From Pachyseris speciosa (taxonomy: Eukaryota > Cnidaria > Anthozoa > Scleractinia > Pachyseridae), in contig JAEMWC010000032.1 in assembly GCA_016490735.1 (NCBI GenBank), positions 1,703,501 to 1,767,500 of the forward strand: DNA of 64,000 nt, given 5' to 3'. A program made the translations under genes and the position numbers. The notes beneath the pieces were generated by a model, which had not been told where the DNA came from, ran no database searches, and saw only the letters and a program-made list of their open reading frames with translations. Positions 25,201-37,000 of this stretch are shown here, piece after piece. The first letter of the stretch is position 1; each line of letters begins with the position of its first letter.

Positions 25201-28200
25201 TCTTGTGTCAGAAAAATAATTATACAAAAAACGATGTATGGCAGGAGACAACACTACAGTTGCCAAGCACAGATTAATGAAGCAGGATTGGCTATGCCAA
25301 GACTTTATTTTACCGATTTTACACTGTAATTGGAACCTGGAATAAACCTGAATAAACACAGAGAAACTACTGGTACAACAACCACAGGTGCAAGGAGAAG
25401 CACTAGGGGCATACAGATATTAAACACAGTGAATTTAGCCAACCTAGCAGAGAGGGAGAAGAGTCGTAGCAGCTTGTATTTGTCAACTGTTGAACTGATT
25501 AAAACACTGATGAAATAAATTTGTCAGTAACTTTGCTGGCCACGATTTTCCTGCATCCAAGTCTAAACTTTGCCCGATCCGTCCCCCAAAGGATCACTTT
25601 GAGTTCCCAGGGTCTCTCATCTTCCCAACTCACAGGAAGAAGAAACCCTAGGAACAAGGCTGGTTTGAGTTATGTTACACTGGGCTCGATTTAGCTCAGC
25701 AGAGCCATCTGACAATGTTAATCGATCTGATTTCTCAACGTAATTTAAATCTTCGATTCTGTAATGAATAACAGACCACTTGGTTGTTCAGTTTTTTATT
25801 CAACTTTATTGCCATATGGATTTACTTTAGAGCTGTTTACACTTCTATAATTTTGTGGCCGATTGAAAAATATGTCATGGTCTCCATTTTTGTTGATAAA
25901 ATCAATAATGAGCTGAAAATCCTGTGATTATCGACTTTTATCAACAAATTAAACTCGTCAATTGACAATTATCGACAACTATCGACTTGTCGACACTGTT
26001 TTCAATGATCGACTTTGATTGACATGTTACGTCCTGTATAAACGACACAACATTATGGACATTATGTGAAACTACCGGTACCTCACTTCACTTATTTATT
26101 CGATGTAACCTCGTTCATTAAATGAAGGATATAATTTGCATCTTAGGTCAACGGATTCCCAGAGAAACTCTGTTGTAAGAGATATGATAGAGGACCATGA
26201 TAGGAAAAACCTTTCCATCAAACTTCTACAATTTATTGAACTTTTTAAGTCAAAAAATTATGAATGGTTTTCATTCCAGCCGCTGGTTCATTTCTCATGA
26301 CCTGTTTTACATTGCAGGCTTCCGTTCAGAACACTCGTTAGAAGGTAAAGTTTGGTGTACCCGTATAATTATATATATATGAGGGGTGACTGATTCCCCT
26401 CAAAATTACGCTGTTTGCCGGTGCTGTTCACTTTGCCCATTCGCTTCAGTTTGACCATGTGGCTCAGTTTCAATCTCATCCCACATTGGCATTATTTTAG
26501 ATTTATTTATGTTGTATACTTTAATTGTATATTAATAAGCTTAATTTTTACATTTTATTGTGTTTGAAAAACTGGCTTGTACCAGTGTAGTCATGGATGT
26601 GGAATAACAAAATCAGGAACAGAATATGAAGTATATAAGGGCAGATAATAGAATTTGAGAGACAAATAACAAAATCTGCGACCAGGATAATGTACACTGT
26701 ACTGTACAGTAATGCAGGGCACACAAGTATAAAGTATGAGGTGGAACATTGCAGTTGTGAGCGTAACTAATGTGGTTGCAAAATAAAAGAAACCCTGAAA
26801 AACTCAAAAGTCAGTCTTCTATGAAGCCTAACCAATGGTCTGTATAAGCTTGAATTTTTTCAGGCTTTCTATTCGTAACTACATAAATTGTGCTCACAAA
26901 TTGTTATATGTAAGTCAAGTTCTCTTGAAATGTAGAGACCACTGCTGATTTTACCACCCAAATTCACTTTAGACTGGGCCATTCCCCACTTTGCACAGGT
27001 TTTAGCAAACATATACCTCTTGCCTCTGCTTTGATTGTGTGTTTCTAGAAAATATCCATACCCCAACCATGGAGGGAATTTCGTTTAAGACCGCCCCCCC
27101 CCCCCCTACCTCCCTGGATTTTCCATTTTTTCAAGAAATCGATAATCCCCCACCCCTCTGGAATTTCCACAATTATTTAAAACACCCCCAACCCCTCTGA
27201 AAAGTTTGTTTTTTAACAAGAAAGTGTTGCAGACGCGAATGTTGAGGCAGTACTCTTGGTTTTCTGTTTGAACAAAGATACATAAAATACTTGTTTGTAA
27301 ATTACCTTGACGGACAGAAATATTTTTAGCGTCCCAGTTAATCTCTTCTTACAGCCAAACTTTAAAAATTCACCGCAAATTTCTTTGCAAATGCAATGGT
27401 TGCGAACAGACATATCAAACAATGACCACTTTCAGCGATAAAAGAAACACTACTGTAAGCGCAATTGACAAACAAGTTCTACATGTGCAGTACAAAATTC
27501 ATTGCAAAACATAAACTAGCGAGCCACGCTTTTCTCCGTCAGGAGAAAAGAAACTTGAATGTTAATCTTTGAACTTTTTCTCTCATACTGGTGGTTCAGC
27601 AGAATATAAAATGTGAACAAAAATGTCTTTCATTGAATAATAATAAAATTATTGCATTGCGTGGTGTCAGACGGTTTCAAGTTTCTTTTGACATGCAAAT
27701 TTCAGCATAGAAGACAAAATTTGTCCTTTCTCCAGGATCCAGTGGGCTTTGCTGCTGTCACGAACATCTTTAGTCAATTTTAATTACACAAAAGACTTGT
27801 TTTCAAAACAGCAGGAGTTCATTCAGCAAACATTTCATTGCAAAATATTAGAACCATATAGGTCCATGCTCGGGAATGTAAATGAATATTCTGTTCTAAA
27901 AAATAATACTCTCTGGAAAAACTTTGCGGGAATCGCGACTCCTTCCGTGATTTTTCAGTAAACGGCGAAAGATTTTCATCCGTTAAGGTTTTTCATGTTA
28001 GTAGTACATAAATCAAAAGGTTTGCAAATACTTAGTGAATGAGCTAATTTCTTAGTGGATGGCAATTTGTAACATGTAACATTTCTTGACACTTTATATT
28101 GTTTATGCACACACCCTCATGGCAGTGCAACATTGAATTTAACTAATATAAGACAAATAGTGTTTTTGCTGTATATTTCTAAGGATTCCTAGTTTGATAA

Positions 28201-31058
28201 CATGATTTCCTGAAACCTTGTTGAGTCTGTATCAGAGGTAATTTAACTTGGATTTTGTTGTTTCTTGGTCCTTGATTCTCGTTTCGTGATACACTTAAAG
28301 TCAAAATGAAAGATACCAAATAAAGTTTGTGTGTTCACTTCTCGCATATTCCTGCACTTCTAAAAATAATTAATAGTTTTCTTTCGTATGTTTTTCATTG
28401 TTGTGTTTAAAATAATCAGGCCAACAGTCATTTGCATTTTTGAGAACATTCGATAATTGTCTAGAAAAAAAAAACTAATCATTCAGCCCCCTTCCCCTTC
28501 GGATTTTCCTGGGGCTTTTTTTTGGGCCTCTGTGGTGGGGGTATGGATATTTTCTGGAAACACATTACAACTTGTGCAAGGCAAGTCAAAGTGTGCTCTT
28601 GTGGTACAAGCTCATTCTCTTTTAAGACAGAGTTGTCTGCTGGAAGTGATCCAAACATGTGTAATTGCAGTTATATTTAATAGGTATGGATGTGATTTGG
28701 TGTACACCCCAATGATAGTATCTGATTCATTTGTGAAGTCTCTTAAGGCCAGAGACATGGAATTTAATACCAATTCAGGTAAAATGTAGATTGCAATTTG
28801 TTTTTCAAAATTGGACTGTAATAAATTGTATGGTTGTGCACTCATGCTTGAAAGGAAATACTACTAACTAGACTGCCATTGTACCCAATAATAATAACAA
28901 TATTTAATAATAATATGGGAATGACTAAATTATACGAAAATAACATTTGAACTGCAGATTAATGAGTAAATATGTGACTGATCATCGCAGTTATGAACAC
29001 TACTTAAGCAGGACTTACTGAAAATAAAGCCTGAAAAAAAAATCATGCTTGTACAGGATTTGAACCCACTGGTATATGTGGGTTCATTAACTATTATATT
29101 GTTGTGGTTCAAAATTTTAAATTAATAGTTTGTTTAGTTTTTGTTTTCCTTTGTCTTGGATTATGGCAATTATAATCAATTGACTCTGAGACAAAGGACC
29201 AACAAAATTAAACTTATTTGAAAACGTTTTAAACCCAAGAAAAATTTGAACCACAACAGAACACATTACTATACAGTTATAAAGATAAAGAGATGTTACA
29301 TTTATACTTGCAGCCATAGTATAAGGACCATGATAATTTGTTTCGAATCTTTCATTTTTGTTGTTATGTTATAATAACAAATTAATGAGAACGTAACCAC
29401 AGAATTAAAGCTGAGAATGTAATTAAAATTATCTTCAGGTGATCGTCCTTTAGTTGTTCAGTTTGCTGCCAGTAATTGCAAAGACTTTGCTGATGCAGCG
29501 GAAATTGTTGCTCCGTAAGTTTATGCCATCCATTTTAATTTGTTAGTTCTTCATGCTTATATTCATAACAACAGTGTGTGAAAATCAATGTAAATACAGT
29601 GCATCAAATGAAATGACAAGGAATGTTTAGTAATTAATGATTTTACAACAATGTAAAAATTCTGAGGTTCCAGCTTTTAAGTGAACAACTTGTATTGTTT
29701 TGTAACAATGGACACCACTTGTATGTGTACATGCACCTCCGATAGGCAAGGTCTTCCAAGGGGTGGTCTGGTGTTGCTTTGTTGGTCGCTTACGACTCTG
29801 TTTGTTGCTTGTGTCGTTAGGGACAAATGCCATTGTTGCAAAGAAAACAGGAATGGAAAGTGAATTGTTGGGTGCTTCTGCATGTACCGGAGCATATAGG
29901 CACTGGTGCACATTGTTGTTACTATATTGTTTTGGGGGTTTTGTGATAGGCGTTTCTATGGAGCTCTGGTACATGCAGAAGCTACCGAATTGTTGCTGTC
30001 ACAAATTGTGACCCTCCATGGGATTTTGATGCTAAAGGTGAAAGCACGCTCACATTACACGCTTCCACTTAAAAACAAAAGATTTTTCTTTAGCACACTA
30101 AGAAACTTACCTCATTAGCAATTTCTTTTGTTTCTTGAGACTCACTTCACACAATGAAGTGTGAGCAGATAAACAATGAAACGTGTTAAAATGCAACAAT
30201 AAAGCGTGTTGAGGTTTCAAACAAAAATTCTGTGCAAAATAGCACAGCACAGTAAGTTTGTCAGGAACGTACACAAAGCGTGTCAATTAAGATTATAAAA
30301 AGTGCTATTACCTTACCATGCCGCCCTTGCTGTCTGACACTGAAACAGTCAGGTTTTTTTCTAATTTGCCGATACTATCTGGTGAAGATGAGTAAGCTTA
30401 CATAAACAACTGGTCAATGCAGAGTTCCCTACTCAGCTAAGTAGTAGTATAACTCGTTGCACAGATAGTAATTATCCAAGATGTTTTGTAATATCCAGTC
30501 ATGTGGCCATAATTAAACGTCGGCCTTTAACTGTGAAATTCCAAGAGGAAATGTTCAATATGTAGAGATACCACTCGTATTTGTTTAAGATAATCTACAG
30601 GTTCCTCGAATGACAAGTTTTTGTATTCAGCACTAGCGTCCCCGCGAGTCATTTGATAGTTTTGGACACGTTGTATGTATTAGAATTCCTGACTGTAGAC
30701 TGGGAGCAAGCGCACTTGGTTGTCCCCACCGCTTTTGTGTGTTTTTGTGAGTCACTGAACACATACACATTAAATCTGGCACATCAAAACAACCAGCAGA
30801 AAGGGAAAAAAACAGAGGACAGAATTGTTTTCATCGCCGTCCATACTACTAAAGTAAGATTATTTTCTTCTAATTTAAGCGCAACTTCAGCCTCTGTAGC
30901 TGATAACATGAGCTTATTTTTTAAATTCTTTGCAATCAAATGAAGAATGATCCTCGCAGTTGTGAACGCAATTTATGCCATTGCAAAAAGAAGCCTGAAA
31001 AAAAAATTCAGGACTTCAACGGGGTTTGAACCCGTGACCTCGCGATTACCGGTGCGAT

Positions 31059-31099
<41 letters not shown>

Positions 31100-34000
31100 A
31101 GGTCAATTGTGGGTTCATATGTTCCCGTGAAAGAAATGAGTGTGAATGATATATGAAATGAATCATATATGAACTGCGGAAATGAAACCAAATGAAGAAT
31201 GATCCTCGCAGTTGTGAACGCAATTTATGCCATTGCGAAAAGAAGCCTGAAAAAAATTCAGGACAACCCCGTTGAAGTCCTGAATTTTTTTCAGGCTTCT
31301 TTTCGCAATGGCATAAATTGCGTTCACAACTGTGAGGATCATTCTTCATTTGGTTTCATTTCCGCAGTTCATATGATTCATTTCATATATCATTCACACT
31401 CTTTGCAATCAGTTAGAATGGTAGTTGTCAGATTATTACTAAGATTTATAACGCACAACCATTTTTGTCTCATTTAATTTCCCCATAGTTTCTAGTGTAC
31501 ATGTCCTATTGCTGTCGCACGTGAAGTCATGCTACAGTTTGCACACTAAGTGTGTAGTCAGACACGCTTAAGGGAAACAAAAGGTGTAGCATGCTAACTT
31601 CACTAAAACAAAGCAAGTGGGTCCGTCTTTGTTCTAGAAATTAAATATGCGCATACCTGTGACTTAGGACACACTTCACATGCTGTGTTAGTGTGTTGTG
31701 AGCGTGCTTTCACCTTTAGCATCAAAATCCCATAGAGGGTCACAATTATTGTTGTGTGTTATCTGCCAATTTCTATAATTTCATGTGCTGATCACCAATA
31801 ACAAGCTGCCCTGAGAAACAATTCCTTCCCAGAAATACATTGTTAAGCATGCTCCTATAATTGTATACTGTGTATAAATAACATTAAAATAATATATGGG
31901 TGCTCCAGGTGCATAGGGACTTGTACATGTAGTGGATTGTGGTCATGCAGTTCTTTTGGGCAGCTTTTCCTTACATGGGGCAGATTAGTTGTTTTTTTTT
32001 TTTTCAAGTGTAATTCGTTAAAATTAATAATAACAAGTTAAGGGGTATCTATTTTTCCATCAGGTTTGTCGATGGTGTTGATCTTAATTGTGGCTGTCCT
32101 CAGAGGTGATTAATAAAGCTTTATGATGATTATAGTTTTAATATGATATAGTCAAATTAATTTTCAGAAGCATCCTGAGTTTTTTTTGTTTTTTTCATTT
32201 TGTCTTGTGGCACATTGGGCTCTCAATCTGCTTGTAGGTGTTTCATTGGTTATACTGTCCATTCTCTGTGTTTGCAGGAAGTGTCCTATATATAGAGGAT
32301 ATTACATGGCCGCACAGAGATATAAAATTGCTCTTCAAGTGTTGAAGAAATAGTGAACGAGTGTAATATTTTTCAACTCAGAAGAGAAATTTTGTATTTC
32401 CAAGTGGCCGTGTGATGTTCTATTTATTATATATATAAAACACCAGTACTAGTGATGGAAATACAAACCATTTCACTTTTGCTATGCAAGGCACAATTTA
32501 TTATGTAACCATAGCAACAGTGATCTTTTCGCGTGTGAAGACAAGTTATTTTTATTTCATGTGTGAAGATATCATGTTTTTGCACAAATTAAGCTCACCC
32601 AGGGTAATTCATTGGTATTAATTTTTATTTTAATATATGAAAAATAGTTTACTATCTACATAATTCATAGAGAAACTGAGAGTGCAGTGGACTGATAGAC
32701 TGAATGTCAGGCTGACAGCCAGGACATAATTTGTTCAGTTGTTTTGTACTTATACATGTAGGTGGGCTATGCAAGAGGGATACGGTGCAAAGTTAATCAG
32801 TAACCCAGAACTGATTAAGGACATTGTAAGAGAAACTGTGTCTCGAGTCCCTGGTCTTCCAGTGTCCATCAAAATCAGAATTCATGAAAATATCAGGTAT
32901 AATAACTAACTAGCATATACTTTAGGTTTTCTGCCAAAAAAGAGATGTCTTTGGGATTAATTATAACGTGACTGGGGTACGTACATGTAAACTTTTTGAC
33001 AGTCTTCTGTGTATTTGCAATTGATTAAGTGTGCATGATTCATAATACTTCTAAAGTTAAATGTGTATAACCTTAAAATGATCCAGTATTCAAGTAATTC
33101 TGAAGAGCAAATTACCGGTATATGTACGTGTAATAAATACTTTTCAGTCATGATAAACTTTGTAATGAATGATGATGATAATCTTAGAATTCCTTTAAGT
33201 GCCTGTTTACTCTCCTTAACAAGTTAAGTGAACATGTAACAATTTGATGTCCTGATCTTTGTTATTTTTGTTGTCTGTTTTTTGTTTGTATTTTTTTTTT
33301 GTTTATTTCTCATCATGGTTCCTTCAGAAAAACAGTAGAACTATGTAAGCAAGCAGAAATGGCTGGTGCTGCATGGATAACAGTTCATGGAAGGACAGTT
33401 AAACAGAGAGGTGAACCAGCCAACTGGGATGCTATTAAACTGGTACTAAACAATCCACCATCAGTTTCATCAAAGTTAACTACGTCAGGAAAAAACTTAT
33501 GATTAGGCTGTTGAAATTATACATGAAATGTGTGTTCCTTGATTCCAAATGTGAACCAGAAAAGGTTTATTTTTCATACACTTTTTTTCATGAGGTGTTA
33601 AGTTTATTCAAAAGATACTTATTGTAAGGTTAACATTTGCATCTTGTACAAAGTTAAACAGTTTCATTCATTCTCATTAACTATGAAAAACTCACCTGGC
33701 GCCCAAATTTCCTTCAAGTTAGTGGCTTTATTAATTATAAGTTTGCAGAAAAATACTCCAGCAACTATTGCAACTTCATAATGAGAGCATATTGAAATTC
33801 AAGTTAATTTTGTGAATCCCCATACAAGACCATGCTTTGTCAACCTTTTCCTATAACCCTCTGAGTTCCATCTTTTTGTCTTTCCTTTTCTATCCATCAT
33901 GAGTGCTTCTCCAACAGTCCAGTCTGTGACGTTCAAAGAATTATTCTACTTACACTTGCATCGGCTGTAGCACTGCATTATAAACTCCTCTCTTTGTTTT

Positions 34001-37000
34001 GTACTGACTGCATGCTGTATGCTTATATGTGTCATACATGTAATTTCAGATTAAGGAGAGTATGTCAGTCCCTGTGGTTGCTAATGGCGACATCAAGTCT
34101 GAATCAGATGTCAGAAATGTGCATAAAAAAACGGGAGTCAATGGTAATATTATTTAAGAGTAAAAAAACTTAGTTTTGAGAGCAAGGCCATAGAAATAAC
34201 AATGTGTGAAAGTCACATCTCTCCACACCCAAATTACTAACAACCTTCCATGGGAGAGGTTTATTTATTTTTCAATCACACAATGCAATGTTGCAACTAG
34301 GTTTTGTTTAATAATAAAATGGACTTGGTTTTTGCTACACTTTTATTGCAACCTTGCAAGCATATAATATATGACACTATCAATAAACGATAAATGGAAT
34401 GGAGACTTGAATAAGGTGTGAATAATGAAGAAGTGTTCTCAAGTCAAATTACTCAGAAAAAGAATTTTCTGAGCCCCCCAACGGGAGTCAAACCCATGAC
34501 CTTCCAGATTACCGGTTGGACGCTCTAACCACTGAGCTATGGGAGACTCGTGGTGAGCGAGGTCATACACTAGGTTGTTATGTGTGACACATGTCCTGCT
34601 ATCTGCAAGGCTCAATATGGATAAAGTGTGAATAATTCACATTATTCATATTCATATGAATTATTCATTCATTATTCACACTTAATCCAAGTCACCATTC
34701 CATTTATCATATATATTCACATTTATCACGACGACATATTGAGCCTTGCAGATAGCAGGACATGTGTCACACATAAGAACCTAGTGTATGACCTCGCTCA
34801 CCACGAGTCTCCCATAGCTCAGTGGTTAGAGCGTCCAACCGGTAAAATCTGGAAGGTCATGGGTTCGACTCCCGTTGGGGGGCTCAGAAAATTCTTTTTC
34901 TGAGTAATTCGACTTGAGAACGCTTCTTCATTATCAATAAACGAGTTTGGAGTAATGTGTAATAATTATTTTCAACTCAATGCATAAAGGTACTTGTTTC
35001 TCAAGTCATGGATTTTCTCCCTGGGCTAGCATTGACTGACTGATGAGTTTTTTTAAAGTTTATTTTATTAGCAATAATATTTTTAATTACTATTCCTTGA
35101 CAAAATTGTACAGAATGTCACCTGATACTAAGCCAACAAAGTTGTAGGTGGAGTTGGCTAAAATCTAGATATCCCATAAGATTATTAAGTAGGATGATGT
35201 TTTTTGTTATTCAATACCTTTATAACAAAGCTGTCATTTTAATTTTACATCGGTTTACTGTATGTAAAATTATGTTAACTTTTTCTTCACTTATGTTTGT
35301 GTCGCTTTCCTCCACCTCAGTCAGGCTTCTCTACTTGTGTGTGGATAAGCTTACAAGAAATTGTAAACACTGTAAAAAAAAGTGGTCTGCAGAGTTAATT
35401 GAAGAAAAGCTGCCATTTTTCTCCCTTATGCACAAAAGTATGTATTGCACAGCTTATTAATAATTCAAACACATTGTGACAACGCCCAAGTATGGTCATG
35501 GCACTTTCAATATTCATTGTGCACACTTCAACTGTTATCCTTCAATTCTTGTAATTTCATTTGTCACAGAGAAAGATGGCCACTTTTCCAGCTTTTGTGC
35601 AACAAACTCAGTAAATTGTATTTTGTTATCAGTGAGTTGAATAAAAAAAAATTTTGAAGGTCTCAGAGCAAAACCAACCTATGTCGAATTTTAGGTTGTT
35701 TTTTTGATTTTGCTCAGATTTGTCCAAATTTCTGCATGTAAACTGCAATTCAATTGAAAAACATTGTCTGGTAATTTTTCACAGAATTTTTTTGTGTTTT
35801 CGAGATAAAAATGTACGGTATGTAAAAACTATGCGTTTTTCCTCGTGTACACAAAGAAACCAACCTTCCATGCAAGTGGTTTGCAAATTGCATTACATCT
35901 TCTTTCAATTGAATTGCAGTTCACATGCAAAAACCCAGACAAATCCAGGCAAAATAGAAAAGCTACCTAAAATTCGACATAGGTCGGTTATGCTCTCAGC
36001 ACTTCAATTATCCTGCTCAATCTTGCAGAATATCTGCTGATTTTAGCTGACTTGGTCTACAGCCTTGTTGGCTAAGTATCAAGTGATACTCCATGCAATT
36101 TCACAAGATAATTACTCGGGCTAGAAATGCTGCCCGAGTCTGAAAATGAGCTCCAGTTTTCTTTGTCGTGTTTCATCCGCAAAGCTCATTTCCAGTGTTT
36201 CTGCGCAAGCTCTAACTTAAAGTAGTCATTTTGGAATAAGTATACCATTTTTTCCTCATTGACTATGATGGATGATCGTGGCCTAGCAGTCATCATCATC
36301 GCTTGTGTTTCAGATGTTCCAGGTCGACTCCTGCTGCGGTACATATTTTTCTTTTCTTTTCTTTTTTTTTGGTGTCTCTCTTTTTCTTTTTCAAACATTT
36401 TTACAAGTGTTATAATTATTGTTATCAGTGGTTGAGCTGTAAAGCAATTTTGTAATTTTAAAGGGATATTGATAGGGGTCCATTGATATATACTGCAAAA
36501 ACTGATAGACATGAACACAAGCACAATATGTCCGATGTAAGAAGGACAGACTTCTCTCCTTTCTTTTTTGCAGTGCTGAATTAGGTACTTTTGCAGGCCC
36601 GAGTTTAGGCTAATTGTAGCCTCTTGTTGTTAACTATCTATCGACTACTTATGAACAGCAAATATTGAGCATGTAATGACCATATTTGGAAAGTGTTATA
36701 ATGTATTGAGTCATAACATATATTAAGGTGAACACATAATTTGATATCCTCACTTCAGGTGTGATGGCTGCAAGAGGAATCTTAAGCAATCCAGCCATGT
36801 ATGCAGGGTATGACAGTACACCATTGCAGTGTGTGACAGACTGGGTATGTTTTGTGAGGAACTGTGCTATAGCTACAATCAAGCACAAAAGTAGTTGAGA
36901 CACTCCCTGAAAAAATTCTTGCCGATAAACGCATGAGTTTTCCAATCTCCAATTCTCACATTTCGATCCCCTCCCTGCTTTTCAATGTTGTAACTATGTG

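Noticed and set aside
30653..30943. 96-residue plus-strand reading
   Set aside because: It falls inside the 30008-31743 transposon and ends in the SINE target duplication; no similarity recognised.
31015..31090. tRNA gene (minus strand)
   Set aside because: A and B boxes are good, but the base at position 33 and the anticodon stem are wrong, and it is embedded in a SINE with target duplication.
34810..34882. tRNA gene (plus strand)
   Set aside because: The anticodon loop is irregular and an inverted copy is present; it is a SINE head, not a functional tRNA.
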